Assembly: GCF_006439025.1 (NCBI RefSeq) | Contig: NZ_RCYZ01000006.1 | Location: 186,001 to 250,000, forward strand | DNA: 64,000 bases | Reading direction: 5' to 3' | Source: Hymenobacter nivis | GTDB lineage: Bacteria > Bacteroidota > Bacteroidia > Cytophagales > Hymenobacteraceae | Made by a program: the position numbers and the translations under genes | Notes under the pieces: generated by a model | Database searches by the model: none | The model's input: only the letters and a program-made list of their open reading frames with translations | What the model was told of the DNA's origin: nothing | Shown: positions 15,365 to 25,082 of the stretch, one piece after another | Layout: each line of letters begins with the position of its first letter | Numbering within the stretch: the stretch's first letter is position 1

Positions 15365-18300
15365 ATGGCGGAAGCAACCCCGAAACGGCTACAACAGGCG
15401 GCCAAAGACCTGGGAATTGGCATGGATACGGCCGTTGCCGCCCTGGCCAAAAAAGGAACACAAGTAGAAAACAAGCCCACCACGAAGCTGACCGCGGACC
15501 AAGTGAGCTTGTTGGAGAAGGAATTTGCCTCGTCGGCGCTCGACCGGCAGGAGTCGCAGAAGATCATTCAGGCCAAGCGCCAGAGTGACTTGGACGCGGC
15601 CCCCAAGCCCGCGCCTGCCCCGCCGCGCCCCGCGCCGGTGGTGGCCGCAAAGCCTGCGCCCACTCCGGCCCCGGCCGCTGCACCCACCCCGGCTCCAGTA
15701 GCCGCCCAAGCAGCACCCGCGGCCCCGACCCCGGCAGCCGCTGCGGCACCAGCCGCCGTGGTTACCGAAACGCCCTCCGTACCCGGCCTGAAAGTACTGG
15801 GTAAAATCGAGCTCGATAGCCGTGGTCGCGTGGTACCCCCTCGCCCCAAGCCTGTGGAAACCCCGGCTGCCCCCGTGGCTACTGCGCCAGTAACGGCTCC
15901 GGCCGCTGCAACGCCGGTGGCTACGGCCGCTGCGGCTCCAGCTCCGGTAACGGCAGCACCCACCCCGGCCCCAGCTGCTCCGCAGCCAGTGGCTACGCCG
16001 GTGCCCGCAGCCCCTGTGCAAGCCGCTGCCCCCGCGGCTGCTCCGGCTCCGGCCGCCGCTCCCGCCCCGGCCGCTCCTGTGGCGGCTACGCCAGTTGCGG
16101 CAACACCAGCAGCGGCCCCCGCCGCCGCGCCAGCCGCTGCTGCCCCCGTGGCGGCGGCGCCAGCTGCGGCCGAAGCACCTGCGGCCCCCGTGGCCGAAGA
16201 GCCGGCCGGCACCATCACGGCCAAAGCCGACCAGCTGAAGGGCCTGACGGTACTGGGCAAGATTGACCTCTCGGCTACTAATAACGACCGCCGGGGCCCC
16301 GGTGGCCGCGGCCCCCGGCCCATCGCGTCGTCCGACGTGAACAAGCGCGGCTTGCCCGCTGGCCCTGGCCAGAAGAAGCGCACCCGCTTGCCCGGCCCTC
16401 CCGGCACCGGCACTGGTACCAGCGCGCCCAGCACGGGCGGCGGCTACCAAGGCAACCGCCCCAACCAGCCCGGTGGCAACCGCCCCGGCCAAGCAGGCGG
16501 CAACCGCCCCGGCCAGCCCGCTCCCCGGCCCAACGCCCCGGCTCTTACGCCGGAGCAAGCTGAGAAGCAGATCCAAGAGCAGATCAAGGCGACGCTGGCA
16601 AAGCTGGGTGGTACCAAAACCAACCAAACCAACCGCGCCAAGTACCGCCGCGACAAGCGCAGCATGCTGGCCGAGGACCGCGAGGCCCTGCGGGCGCAGA
16701 ACGAGCTTGACGCCAAGACCCTCAAGCTCACCGAATTCATCTCGGCCAACGACTTGGCCTCGCTGATGGACGTGAACGTGAACGAGGTCATTAAGGTATG
16801 CTTGGGCATGGGCATGTTCGTGTCCATCAACCAACGCCTCGACGCGGAAGCCATTACGGTAATTGCCGATGAGTTCGGCTTCGACGTGGAATTCCTGTCG
16901 GCTGAGGAAGAGGAAATCAGCATCGACGCCGGCGACGCCGAGGAAGATCTGCGCCCCCGGGCCCCCATCGTGACCATCATGGGCCACGTCGACCACGGCA
17001 AAACGTCGTTGCTTGACTATATCCGCGACGCCAACGTGGCCCGCGGCGAGGCCGGCGGAATTACGCAGCACATCGGTGCCTACGAGGTGAAAACCAAGAA
17101 CGGCGTTCCGATTACCTTCCTCGACACCCCGGGCCACGAAGCCTTTACGGCCATGCGGGCCCGTGGTGCCAAGGTGACGGACATTGCCATCATTGTGGTG
17201 GCGGCCGACGACTCGGTAATGCCCCAGACGAAGGAGGCCATCAACCACGCCCAGGCGGCGGGGGTACCCATCATTATCGCCCTGAACAAGATTGACAAGG
17301 CCAGCGCCAACCCGGAGAAAATCCGCGAGGAGCTGTCGCAAATCAATATTCTGGTCGAAGAATGGGGTGGGAAATACCAGAGCCAAGAGGTATCGGCTAA
17401 GTCGGGCCTCGGCATTGACGAGCTGCTGGAGAAAGTGCTGCTCGAAGCCGAGCTGCTGGAGCTGAAGGCCAACCCCGACCGTGGTGCCATCGGTACCGTC
17501 ATCGAAGCCTCGCTCGACAAGGGCCGTGGCTACGTGACCACCGTGCTGGTGCAAACCGGCACCCTGAACGTGGGCGACATCGTACTGGCCGGCCCGCACT
17601 ACGGCCGCGTGAAGGCCATGACCGACCACCGCGGCAAAAAGATGAAAACCGCGCCGCCCGCTACGCCGGTGCAGGTACTGGGCCTCACCGGGGCCCCCCA
17701 GGCCGGCGACCGCATCCAGGTGATGGAAACGGAGCGCGAGGCCCGCGAAACCGCTACCCAGCGCTTGCAGCTGGCCCGCGAGCAGAGCATCCGCACCAAG
17801 AAGCACATTACCCTCGACGAGATTGGCCGCCGCCTGGCGATTGGCTCGTTCAAGGAATTGAACATCTTGGTGAAGGGCGACGTGGACGGCTCGGTGGAAG
17901 CCCTGTCGGACTCGCTGCTGAAGCTGAGCACGCCGGAAGTGAAGGTGAATATCCTCTCGAAAGGGGTGGGTGCCATCTCGGAAAGCGACGTGCTGCTGGC
18001 TTCGGCCTCCGACGCCATCATCATCGGCTTCCAGGTGCGGCCCTCGCAGAGTGCCCGCAAGCTGGCTGAACAGGAGCAGATTGACGTGCGCTTGTACAGC
18101 ATCATTTACAACGCCATCAACGAGGTGAAGGATGCCATGGAAGGCATGCTGGCCCCGACGGTGCAGGAAGTGGTGGTGGCCAACGCCGAAGTGCGTATCG
18201 TGTTCAACATCACCAAAGTCGGCACCATTGCCGGCTGTATGGTGACGGACGGCTCCTTTACCCGCCGCACCCGCGTGCGGGTGGTGCGCGACGGCATCGT

Positions 18301-18463
18301 GATGCACACCGGCGAAATCCAGGACCTCAAGCGCTTCAAAGACGACGTGTCGGAAGTGCGCCAAGGCTACGAGTGCGGTATTTCCATCAAGAACTTCAAC
18401 GAGTTGCAAGAAGGCGACAACATTGAGGGCTTCGAAGAGAAAGAAATCAAGCGTACCCTCTAG
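15365..18463 (+). CDS. infB: Translation initiation factor IF-2
   Basis: This 1032-residue IF-2 is longer than the E. coli protein because of a low-complexity Ala/Pro linker from about residue 77 to 280. An N-terminal IF2N helix domain comes first and a second one lies at about 455-515. The GTPase has G1 GHVDHGKT near 539, GGITQHIG, G3 DTPGHEAF and G4 NKID. The C-terminal domains bind fMet-tRNA and include CMVTDG. It positions initiator tRNA on the 30S subunit. A strong terminator 26 bases after the stop closes the operon. Confidence 0.96.
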   Translation: MAEATPKRLQQAAKDLGIGMDTAVAALAKKGTQVENKPTTKLTADQVSLLEKEFASSALDRQESQKIIQAKRQSDLDAAPKPAPAPPRPAPVVAAKPAPTPAPAAAPTPAPVAAQAAPAAPTPAAAAAPAAVVTETPSVPGLKVLGKIELDSRGRVVPPRPKPVETPAAPVATAPVTAPAAATPVATAAAAPAPVTAAPTPAPAAPQPVATPVPAAPVQAAAPAAAPAPAAAPAPAAPVAATPVAATPAAAPAAAPAAAAPVAAAPAAAEAPAAPVAEEPAGTITAKADQLKGLTVLGKIDLSATNNDRRGPGGRGPRPIASSDVNKRGLPAGPGQKKRTRLPGPPGTGTGTSAPSTGGGYQGNRPNQPGGNRPGQAGGNRPGQPAPRPNAPALTPEQAEKQIQEQIKATLAKLGGTKTNQTNRAKYRRDKRSMLAEDREALRAQNELDAKTLKLTEFISANDLASLMDVNVNEVIKVCLGMGMFVSINQRLDAEAITVIADEFGFDVEFLSAEEEEISIDAGDAEEDLRPRAPIVTIMGHVDHGKTSLLDYIRDANVARGEAGGITQHIGAYEVKTKNGVPITFLDTPGHEAFTAMRARGAKVTDIAIIVVAADDSVMPQTKEAINHAQAAGVPIIIALNKIDKASANPEKIREELSQINILVEEWGGKYQSQEVSAKSGLGIDELLEKVLLEAELLELKANPDRGAIGTVIEASLDKGRGYVTTVLVQTGTLNVGDIVLAGPHYGRVKAMTDHRGKKMKTAPPATPVQVLGLTGAPQAGDRIQVMETEREARETATQRLQLAREQSIRTKKHITLDEIGRRLAIGSFKELNILVKGDVDGSVEALSDSLLKLSTPEVKVNILSKGVGAISESDVLLASASDAIIIGFQVRPSQSARKLAEQEQIDVRLYSIIYNAINEVKDAMEGMLAPTVQEVVVANAEVRIVFNITKVGTIAGCMVTDGSFTRRTRVRVVRDGIVMHTGEIQDLKRFKDDVSEVRQGYECGISIKNFNELQEGDNIEGFEEKEIKRTL

Positions 18464-18489
18464 GCCACGGATTTTGTAGCTGATGAGTA

Positions 18490-18531
18490 AAAAGCAAAAA
18501 GGCGACCTGAGAAGGTCGCCTTTTTGCTTTT
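18490..18531 (+). terminator. Rho-independent terminator of infB
   Basis: Perfect 19-base arms (18490-18508 and 18513-18531) enclose a four-base GAGA loop. The stem contains GGCGACCT flanked by A- and T-rich ends, with T runs at the 3' side. Confidence 0.92.
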
Positions 18532-18614
18532 GTACCCGAAAAGAAATAGTCAACAAAAAGTAGCGCCAGCGCTACAGGCAGCTAAGTACTAAGCCCAGGG
18601 GCCCCCAGGACCCG

Positions 18615-18662
18615 ATTCTAGAATCTGAAAAAATCTGCCTTAATCTGCAAAATCTGTGATTT
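18615..18662. repeat. Single-arm copy of the AATCTGC repeat
   Basis: Three tandem units (GAATCTGAAA, AAATCTGCCT, AATCTGCAAA) and then AATCTGTGATTTA match the right arm of the element at 13717-13855. It ends on the stop codon of the leftward gene that follows. Confidence 0.6.
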
Positions 18663-19038
18663 AGAAGAACAAGAAGTGCTTTTTGCGGCGCGGGTGCTTG
18701 TGCACCAGGGGCTTGCCCGAGGGGTTGGCACCGCCGGCCGGGTGCATCTGGCCGCGCTCCTGCTTGCCCGAGCCCGGGGCAGCCTTGAACTTGCGCACCG
18801 TGAAGCCGCCGGCTTTGGTATCGTACTGCCGCGCGGGGCCCGCTGCCCGGCCGAGGCTGGTGTTGGCGGTGGCGATGCCGGCGCGGGCCTCCAGCACCTG
18901 CATCTGCTGGGTGCGCTTCATGTCTTCGGCCGTTTGGGCGGGCTGGCGTGGGTCGGCCGGGGCCGACTGGGCGACGGCAGGCGCGGCAACAACCAAACCT
19001 AGGCCCGCGAGGGCAACGGCAGCGAACAAGTTTTTCAT
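18661..19038 (-). CDS. Small secreted basic protein of unknown function
   Basis: This 125-residue protein begins with a signal peptide (MKNLFAAVALAGLGLVVAAP, cleavage probably after VAQ). The mature part has an amphipathic segment around EDMKRTQQMQVLEARAG and ends in a strongly basic, aromatic tail (HKHPRRKKHFLFF). I recognise no family. ATG 19038 is chosen because the signal peptide starts there, although the frame opens further upstream. It stands alone, downstream of mscL on the same strand but separated from it by a large hairpin. Confidence 0.65.
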   Translation of the reverse strand: MKNLFAAVALAGLGLVVAAPAVAQSAPADPRQPAQTAEDMKRTQQMQVLEARAGIATANTSLGRAAGPARQYDTKAGGFTVRKFKAAPGSGKQERGQMHPAGGANPSGKPLVHKHPRRKKHFLFF

Positions 19039-19155
19039 GCAGCAGGGGAGAAGCAGGTGGAAAAGTAGTAAAGCACCGCGGCAACCGGCCGCCGGCAAGA
19101 TAAGTTCGCTTGGCCGGCCTGGTGGCGCGTGCTGCCGGGCCACCTGCAAAAATGA

Positions 19156-19212
19156 AGCCCAGCCATTGAGCGGGGGCCCTGAATGCCAGGGCCCCCGCTC
19201 AATGGCTGGGCT
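19156..19212 (-). terminator. 26-bp perfect hairpin after mscL
   Basis: Perfect arms at 19156-19181 and 19187-19212 enclose a five-base loop (AATGC). The stem includes CGGGGGCCCTG. It lies 19 bases past the mscL stop on the minus strand. No T-run follows, so it may be a terminator or a 3'-end stabiliser. Confidence 0.6.
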
Positions 19213-19230
19213 AAGCCGACCAACGGCGGC

Positions 19231-19608
19231 TTACAGCCGGCCGCCGGCGCGGAGGGCGTCGCGGATTTCGGCGAGCAGCACCTGGTCTTTGGTGTCGACG
19301 GGAGCTACGGGGGCTACTTCCACCGGGGCTTTCTTGATGGTATTGGCGCCCTTCACAATCAGAAAAATGATGAATGCCAGGATGAGGAAACCTACCACGG
19401 CGTTCAGGAACAGGCCCACTTTCAGGGGCCCCACGTGGATGGCGGAAAAATCGGGCGCCCCGCCCACCATTCCCACCAAGGGCATGAGGATGTCGTCGGT
19501 GAGCGAGGAAACGATTTTGCCAAACGCTGCGCCAATGATGACGCCCACCGCGAGGTCGAGCACGTTGCCCTTGGAAATGAACTCTTTAAATTCGGAAACA
19601 ATGCTCAT
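19231..19608 (-). CDS. mscL: Large-conductance mechanosensitive channel
   Basis: This 125-residue MscL has an amphipathic N-terminal helix (SEFKEFISKGNVLDLAVGV), two membrane helices (about 18-45 and 68-92), the periplasmic loop and a short cytoplasmic helix with LLAEIRDAL. It opens under membrane tension to release solutes during osmotic downshock. Length and motifs fit the family well. It is monocistronic: an AT-rich 224-base spacer separates it from the divergent enoyl-CoA hydratase gene. Confidence 0.95.
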   Translation of the reverse strand: MSIVSEFKEFISKGNVLDLAVGVIIGAAFGKIVSSLTDDILMPLVGMVGGAPDFSAIHVGPLKVGLFLNAVVGFLILAFIIFLIVKGANTIKKAPVEVAPVAPVDTKDQVLLAEIRDALRAGGRL

Positions 19609-19800
19609 AATGAAAAAAGAAAAGTGAAAAGAAGAAAATGAAAAGCGGAACCAGGGTAAGATTGCTTTTAAATGAACGAGAGGTGTTTGCCGTAAATATA
19701 CAATGAGAATAGTAATATAGCATGGTATTACTGCACAGGCGCGGGTAGCGGAAGCTGCCCCGGGGGCCCCGGCCGCGGGCAGGGCCCCCGGCCGGGGCCC

Positions 19801-19808
19801 TACCTTTG
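19801..19808 (+). promoter_or_regulatory. -7 promoter box of the enoyl-CoA hydratase gene
   Basis: TACCTTTG sits 24 bases before ATG 19833 and right after a GGGGCCC tract. It decides the start, because the upstream alternative at 19806 would fall inside the promoter. Confidence 0.6.
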
Positions 19809-19832
19809 CGCCAACCGCTTAGCCCCTGCCCA

Positions 19833-20621
19833 ATGGCCTCCTTCGACAACCTGCTCTATGACCTGGACGCCGCCACCGGCGTGCTCACCCTCACCGTCAA
19901 CCGCCCCGCCAAGCTGAACGCCCTGAACGCGGCCACTATCGCGGAGCTCGACGCGGCGGGCCAGGAGGCCCTGGCCGACCCCGCGGTGCGCGCCATCCTG
20001 CTCACGGGCAGCGGCGAGAAGGCCTTCGTGGCGGGGGCCGACATTGCCGAGCTGGCCGCCCTCACGCCCGTGCAGGCCGCGGGGGCCTCGGCCTACGGGC
20101 AGCGGGTGTTTGCCCAGTTCGAGCGCAGCCCCAAGCCGGTGGTGGCCGCCGTGAACGGCTTCGCGCTGGGCGGCGGCTGCGAGCTGGCCATGGCTTGCCA
20201 CCTGCGCGTGGCCGCCGATACGGCCCGCTTTGGCCTGCCCGAAGTGAGCCTGGGCCTGCTGCCCGGCTACGGCGGTACCCAGCGCCTGCCCCAGCTGGTG
20301 GGCAAGGCCAAGGCCTTGGAGCTGATGCTGACGGCCGACATGATAAAGGCCGACGAGGCCCTGCGCCTGGGCCTGGCCAACCACGTGGTGCCGGCGGCCG
20401 AGCTGCTGGATTTCTGCCGGCAGCTGCTGGCCAAGATGCTGAGCAAGGGCCCCGTGGCCCTCGGCCTGGTCATCGGGAGCGTGAACGCCGGCTACGCCCC
20501 GGGCCAGGACGGCTACGCGGCGGAAGCCGAAGCCTTTGGCCACGCCTTCCAAACCGACGATTTCAAAGAAGGCACCCAGGCGTTTGTGGCAAAGCGGCCG
20601 CCGGTGTTCCAAGGAAAATAA
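19833..20621 (+). CDS. Enoyl-CoA hydratase/isomerase family protein (crotonase)
   Basis: This 262-residue crotonase has the oxyanion-hole segments KAFVAGADIAEL (about 63-74) and ALGGGCELAMA (about 111-121). Both catalytic glutamates of the hydratase subgroup are present, E117 and E137 (LPEVSLGLLPGYGGTQRL). It should hydrate 2-enoyl-CoA thioesters, as in fatty-acid or butanoate metabolism. The gene stands alone, so the pathway is not indicated by neighbours. The start follows from the promoter box at 19801. Confidence 0.92.
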   Translation: MASFDNLLYDLDAATGVLTLTVNRPAKLNALNAATIAELDAAGQEALADPAVRAILLTGSGEKAFVAGADIAELAALTPVQAAGASAYGQRVFAQFERSPKPVVAAVNGFALGGGCELAMACHLRVAADTARFGLPEVSLGLLPGYGGTQRLPQLVGKAKALELMLTADMIKADEALRLGLANHVVPAAELLDFCRQLLAKMLSKGPVALGLVIGSVNAGYAPGQDGYAAEAEAFGHAFQTDDFKEGTQAFVAKRPPVFQGK

Positions 20622-20624
20622 TCT

Positions 20625-20735
20625 ACCAGTTGTCGGTTGGTAGTTGTCGGTTGTCAGTCTCGCCACTGCGTTTCGAAGCAATAGGGCCCCAGTGGACAAG
20701 GCTTTCTGACAACTGACAACTAGCAACTAATAACT
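20625..20735. repeat. GTTGTCAG-type inverted repeat before the flippase gene
   Basis: The left arm (20625-20657) has three GTTGTCGGTT-like units. The right arm (20706-20735) carries their complements, ACAACTGACAACT and further degenerate units. The best 19-base stretch matches at 17 positions. It fills most of the 126-base spacer. Confidence 0.6.
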
Positions 20736-20747
20736 GTATCATACTGA

Positions 20748-22244
20748 ATGAGTATTGCCAAAAAGCTGGCCTCCCAAACCGCGGTGTATGGGGTGAGCAG
20801 CATTGTGGGGCGGGTGCTGACGTACCTGCTGGTGCCCATCTACACGGGCGCGTTTGCGGCGGCCGAGTACGGGGTAGTGACGGGGCTGTACGCCTACGTG
20901 TCGTTTCTGATCGTGGTGTTCACCTACGGCATGGAAACCACGTACTTCCGCTTCGCCAACCGCCCCGGCACCGACCGCCGCGAGCTGTACAACCGCTCCC
21001 TGAGCCTGCTGCTGCTGAGCAGCGTCGGGCTCACGCTGCTGCTGATGGCCCTGGCCCGCCCGCTGCTGGGCTTGCTCGACATTGGACCCGGCAACGAGCG
21101 CTACGCCTACTGGGTGGCCCTGATTCTGGGCCTCGATGCGGTGTCGGTGCTGCCCTTTGCCCGGCTGCGGCTCGAGAACAAGGCCCGCAAGTTTGCCGCC
21201 GTGAAGATGGCCGGCATCGTGCTCAACGTGGCTTTGAACCTGTTCTTTATCGTGCTGTGCCCGGCCGTGGCCAGCGGCAAGTGGCTGCCCGCGCTGGGGC
21301 CCCTGGTGGCCCGCGTGTACGACCCCGGCCTGGGCGTGGGCTACGTATTCCTGGCCAACCTAGTGGCCAGCGCGGCCACGCTGCTGCTGCTGGCCCGCGA
21401 GCTGCTCGACTTCCGGTTTCAGTTCAGCTGGGGCCCCCTGCGGCCGATGCTGAAGTACGCCTACCCGCTGATGCTGATGGGGTTGGCCGGCATGGTGAAC
21501 GAAACCCTCGACCGAATTTTGCTGCCCAAGTGGCTGCCCGTGGGCTTTTACCCGGGGCAGAGCAGCCTCACGGCGGTGGGCATCTACGGGGCGTGCTACA
21601 AGCTGAGCATCTTCATGTCGCTCGTCATCCAGGCGTTTCGGTACGCCGCCGAGCCGTTCTTCTTCTCCCAAAGCACCGAGAAGAACTCGCCGGCCACGTT
21701 TGCGCTGGTGCTCAAGTGGTTTACGCTGTGCTGCGCGGTTATTTTCGTGGTCATCAGCCTGAACCTGGAAGACTTTGGGAAGTTCCTCCGTGGAGCCGAG
21801 TACCGGCAGGGGCTGGCTGTGGTGCCGGTGCTGCTGCTGGCCAACCTGTTTTTGGGCGTGTACTACAACCTGTCGGTGTGGTTTAAGCTGACCGACAAAA
21901 CCTACTACGGCACCTACATCGGGGCCGGTGGGGCGGTGCTCACCATCGCTCTCAACTTTCTGCTGATTCCGGTGCTGGGCTACATGGGCTCGGCCATCGC
22001 CACGCTGGCCTGCTACTTTATGATGGCCGTGCTGTGCTGGCGGCTGGGCGAGCGGCACTTCCCGGTGCCGTACCCGGTGGGCCGGCTGGGCCTGTGGCTG
22101 GCGCTGGCCGTGGGCCTGGTGGCGCTGGGCTGGTGGGTGCCGGTGGCCGGCTGGGGCCCCCGCCACGCTTGGCACGTGGCCTTGTCGCTGGCCTTCGTGG
22201 GGGCCCTGTGGCTGGGCGAAGGCCGCCACCTGCGGCGCGCTTAG
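20748..22244 (+). CDS. Oligosaccharide flippase family protein (Wzx-like, MOP superfamily)
   Basis: This 498-residue integral membrane protein has about 14 helices and begins MSIAKKLASQTAVYGVSSIV, with GRVLTYLLVPIYTG, the typical N-terminus of polysaccharide-type MOP flippases. It should move lipid-linked glycans across the inner membrane for surface polysaccharide or glycoprotein assembly. No glycosyltransferase cluster surrounds it. It is followed 69 bases later by dut, a pairing that I recall as recurrent in Bacteroidota. Confidence 0.87.
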   Translation: MSIAKKLASQTAVYGVSSIVGRVLTYLLVPIYTGAFAAAEYGVVTGLYAYVSFLIVVFTYGMETTYFRFANRPGTDRRELYNRSLSLLLLSSVGLTLLLMALARPLLGLLDIGPGNERYAYWVALILGLDAVSVLPFARLRLENKARKFAAVKMAGIVLNVALNLFFIVLCPAVASGKWLPALGPLVARVYDPGLGVGYVFLANLVASAATLLLLARELLDFRFQFSWGPLRPMLKYAYPLMLMGLAGMVNETLDRILLPKWLPVGFYPGQSSLTAVGIYGACYKLSIFMSLVIQAFRYAAEPFFFSQSTEKNSPATFALVLKWFTLCCAVIFVVISLNLEDFGKFLRGAEYRQGLAVVPVLLLANLFLGVYYNLSVWFKLTDKTYYGTYIGAGGAVLTIALNFLLIPVLGYMGSAIATLACYFMMAVLCWRLGERHFPVPYPVGRLGLWLALAVGLVALGWWVPVAGWGPRHAWHVALSLAFVGALWLGEGRHLRRA

Positions 22245-22313
22245 CCCGGCCGTAGGGCCCCGGTGGCTTGCGCCACGACCGTTTTCATCTTCGCTCGTCC
22301 TTTTAGTTTCTTC

Positions 22314-22748
22314 ATGCAAATACCCGTCGTCAACCGCTCGCGCCACCCGCTGCCCGAATACCAAACCGACCACGCCGCCGGCCTCGACCTGCGCGCCTTC
22401 CTCGACGCGCCCGTGACGCTGGGGCCCCTGGAGCGGGCCCTGATTCCGACGGGGCTGGCGGTGGCCATTCCGGTGGGGTTTGAGGGGCAGGTGCGGCCCC
22501 GCAGCGGCCTGGCCCTGCGCCACGGCATTGCCTTGGTGAATAGCCCCGGCACCATTGACGCCGACTACCGCGGTGAAATCGGCGTGCTGCTGGTCAACCT
22601 TTCCAACGTGCCCTTCGAGGTGCGCGACGGCGAGCGGGTGGCCCAGCTGGTAGTGGCCCGCCACGAAACCATCGCCTGGCAGCCCACCGAAACCCTGGCC
22701 ACCACCGGGCGCGGCACCGGCGGCTACGGCAGTACCGGCGCCGGCTAG
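22314..22748 (+). CDS. dut: Deoxyuridine 5'-triphosphate nucleotidohydrolase
   Basis: This 144-residue trimeric-type dUTPase shows all five motifs: AGLDLRA (1), RPRSGLAL (2), [13 protein letters not shown] (3), GERVAQLVV (4) and the C-terminal [10 protein letters not shown] (5). It converts dUTP to dUMP and pyrophosphate, which prevents uracil incorporation into DNA. The start is ATG 22314; the frame is open 17 codons upstream but that extension is hydrophobic and atypical for the family. Confidence 0.95.
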   Translation: MQIPVVNRSRHPLPEYQTDHAAGLDLRAFLDAPVTLGPLERALIPTGLAVAIPVGFEGQVRPRSGLALRHGIALVNSPGTIDADYRGEIGVLLVNLSNVPFEVRDGERVAQLVVARHETIAWQPTETLATTGRGTGGYGSTGAG

Positions 22749-22790
22749 GGCCCCCAGCGGGCCGGGTGGCCAAGGCGGCAGTCGCGGCGT

Positions 22791-22914
22791 GCTGCCGGCT
22801 TTTCCGGCGGCTGCCCGCTAATCGTTGCGCCGAATTGAACGAACATTTAGGGGCCCCGGCAGGCCGTTGCAACGAGCCAGCGGTTACCGGGCAGCCGGTG
22901 GAAAAGCTGGCAGC
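22791..22914. repeat. Imperfect inverted repeat upstream of the threonine dehydratase gene
   Basis: The arms (22791-22828 and 22869-22914) share blocks such as GCTGCCGGCTTTTCC, GGCTGCCCG and CGTTGC in inverted order with small gaps. The loop holds a GGGGCCCC. It occupies the middle of the 228-base dut to dehydratase spacer. I see no coding potential there. Confidence 0.5.
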
Positions 22915-22976
22915 CCGGGCCGCATCGGGCCCAATCCCCAGCCCTGCGGCCCCTTCTTGCGTATAGCTATCTATTG

Positions 22977-23957
22977 ATGAACTTCGTTACCCTATCCGAT
23001 ATCGAGCAGGCCCAGGAGCGGCTGCGCGGCCTGGCCCGGCACACGCCGCTGCTACCGCTGGCCGTGCCCGAGCTGCCCGATGAGGCCGTGTACCTCAAGG
23101 CCGAAAGCCTCCAGCCCATCGGTTCCTTTAAAATTCGCGGGGCGGCCAACCGCATTCTGGCGCTGTCGGCCGAGGAGCGGGCGCAGGGCGTCATTGCCTA
23201 TTCCAGCGGCAACCACGCCCAGGGCGTGGCCTACGCCGCCCGCGCGCTGGGCATGTCGGCCATCATCGTGATGCCCACCAACGCCCCCGCCGTGAAGGTG
23301 GCCGCCACCCGCGCCCTGGGGGCCCAAGTGGTGCTGTACGACCCCGCCCACGAGCGGCGCGAGGACGTGGCCGCCCGCCTCCAGGCCCAGGGGCCCCGCA
23401 TTTTGGTGCCGCCCTTCGACGACCCCTACGTGATTGCCGGGCAGGGCACGGCGGGGCTGGAAATATTTCAAGACCTGCCGGAAGTTGAGTTGGTGCTGGC
23501 CCCGGTGGGCGGCGGCGGCCTGCTCAGTGGCCTGGCCGTGGCCCTGAAAGCGCTGAAGCCCAGCATCAAAATTATTGGCGTGGAGCCCGAGCTGGCCGCC
23601 GATGCCCAGGCCTCGCTGCGCGCCGGCCACGTGGTGGAGTGGCCCGCCGCCGATACCAACCGCACCCTGGCCGACGGCGTACGCACGCTGCGGCTGAGCG
23701 AATCGACCTTTCAGCACGTGCGCACGTACGCCGACGACATCGTGACCGTGAGCGAGGCCGACCTGCGGAGCGCCGCCCGCCGCCTCCTCACCGAGGCCCG
23801 GCTGGTAGTAGAGCCCACCGCCGCCCTGCCGCTGGCGGCGCTGCTGCGCCACCGCGCCGCCCTGCCGCCCAGCCGCCACACGGTGCTGCTGCTCAGCGGT
23901 GGCAACGTGGACCCCGCCACGCTGGCCGATTTGCTGGCCGGCCCAGTTGGCGGCTAG
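22977..23957 (+). CDS. Threonine/serine dehydratase, PLP-dependent fold type II
   Basis: This 326-residue enzyme has the PLP lysine K52 in PIGSFKIRGA, the substrate loop SSGNHAQG and the phosphate-binding GGGGLLSGLA. It lacks the C-terminal ACT-like regulatory domain of biosynthetic IlvA, so it resembles catabolic TdcB or serine racemase-like dehydratases that deaminate threonine or serine. ATG 22977 is chosen over a TTG directly before it. It lies between dut and an NDP-sugar pyrophosphorylase without a metabolic link to either. Confidence 0.88.
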   Translation: MNFVTLSDIEQAQERLRGLARHTPLLPLAVPELPDEAVYLKAESLQPIGSFKIRGAANRILALSAEERAQGVIAYSSGNHAQGVAYAARALGMSAIIVMPTNAPAVKVAATRALGAQVVLYDPAHERREDVAARLQAQGPRILVPPFDDPYVIAGQGTAGLEIFQDLPEVELVLAPVGGGGLLSGLAVALKALKPSIKIIGVEPELAADAQASLRAGHVVEWPAADTNRTLADGVRTLRLSESTFQHVRTYADDIVTVSEADLRSAARRLLTEARLVVEPTAALPLAALLRHRAALPPSRHTVLLLSGGNVDPATLADLLAGPVGG

Positions 23958-24025
23958 CCCGGGGGCCCCTTTCTTTGCTGAACTTCTTACTTCTTCTTTC
24001 TCACCCTTCACCGACACTTCCTTCA

Positions 24026-25036
24026 ATGAAAATCATCGTCCCAATGGCTGGCATGGGCAAGCGCATGCGCCCCCACACCCTCACCGTTCCCAAGCCCCTG
24101 GTGCCCATCGCCGGCAAACCCATCGTGCAGCGCCTCGTGGAGGACATCGCCAAGGTGTGCGGCGAGCCCGTCGACGAGGTGGCCTTCATCATCGGGCGCT
24201 TTGGCGCGGCCGTGGAAAAGCAGCTGGCCGGCATCGCCGAATCGATTGGGGCGAAGGCCACCATCGTGTACCAGGACGAGGCGCTGGGCACGGCCCACGC
24301 CATCCTGTGCGCCAAAGAGTCGCTGACGGGGCCCCTGGTGGTGGCCTTTGCCGATACGCTGTTCAAGGCCGATTTCACGCTCGATTCGAGCGTAGCCGGC
24401 ACCATTTGGGTGCAGCAGGTGGAAGACCCGCGTCCCTTCGGCGTGGTGAAGCTCAATGAGCAGGGCCAGATCACCGACTTCGTGGAGAAGCCCGTGGAGT
24501 TTGTGTCCGACCTGGCCATCATCGGCATCTACTACTTCCAGGACGGCGCGTACCTGCGCGAGGAGCTGCAATACCTGCTCGACAACGACATCAAGGACAA
24601 AGGCGAGTTCCAGCTCACCAACGCCCTGGAGAACATGAAGAACAAAGGCACCGTGTTCGTGCCCGGCCGCGTAACCGAGTGGCTCGACTGCGGCAACAAA
24701 GACGCCACAGTGTTCACCAACCAGCGCTACCTCGAATACCTCAAGGAGCGCGGCGAGTCGCTGGTGTCATCGTCGGCCATCATCACCAACTCGGTGCTGA
24801 TCGAGCCGGTGTACGTGGGCGATAACGCCGTCATTACCAACTCGGTAGTGGGGCCCCACGTGAGCCTGGGTGCCAACGCCAACGTGCGCGACTCGCGCCT
24901 GAGCAACTCCATCGTGCAAACCTCGGCCTCGCTACTCAACACGGTCATCACCAACTCGATGGTGGGCAACCACGCCATCGTGACCGGTACCCCCGACGAC
25001 CTCAGCCTGGGCGACTTTAATAACCTGCGGGTGTGA
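24026..25036 (+). CDS. Sugar-nucleotide pyrophosphorylase with C-terminal left-handed beta-helix
   Basis: This 336-residue protein has an N-terminal nucleotidyltransferase fold with GMGKRMRPHTLTVPKPL (residues 9-25), the pyrophosphorylase signature, and EALGTAHAI near 90. The C-terminal 90 residues are hexapeptide-like turns (ITNSVLIEP, ITNSVVGPH, ITNSMVGNH), indicating a left-handed beta-helix. It should activate a sugar-1-phosphate with NTP, probably glucose-1-phosphate or a related hexose. The exact sugar and nucleotide cannot be told. The long upstream extension of the frame overlaps the dehydratase gene and is rejected. Confidence 0.9.
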   Translation: MKIIVPMAGMGKRMRPHTLTVPKPLVPIAGKPIVQRLVEDIAKVCGEPVDEVAFIIGRFGAAVEKQLAGIAESIGAKATIVYQDEALGTAHAILCAKESLTGPLVVAFADTLFKADFTLDSSVAGTIWVQQVEDPRPFGVVKLNEQGQITDFVEKPVEFVSDLAIIGIYYFQDGAYLREELQYLLDNDIKDKGEFQLTNALENMKNKGTVFVPGRVTEWLDCGNKDATVFTNQRYLEYLKERGESLVSSSAIITNSVLIEPVYVGDNAVITNSVVGPHVSLGANANVRDSRLSNSIVQTSASLLNTVITNSMVGNHAIVTGTPDDLSLGDFNNLRV

Positions 25037-25082
25037 TGCGGCCGCCCGCGGGCGGAAATTTTTAGGGCGGATTTGCGTTAAA

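Noticed and set aside
15389..18556. 1055-codon open frame antisense to infB
   Set aside because: Low-complexity Gly/Arg/His product over a conserved sense gene; no start signal or promoter.
22165..22185. TTGGCAC-GTGGC-CTTG resembling a sigma-54 promoter
   Set aside because: It is inside the flippase gene, far from any start, and its -12 part is poor.
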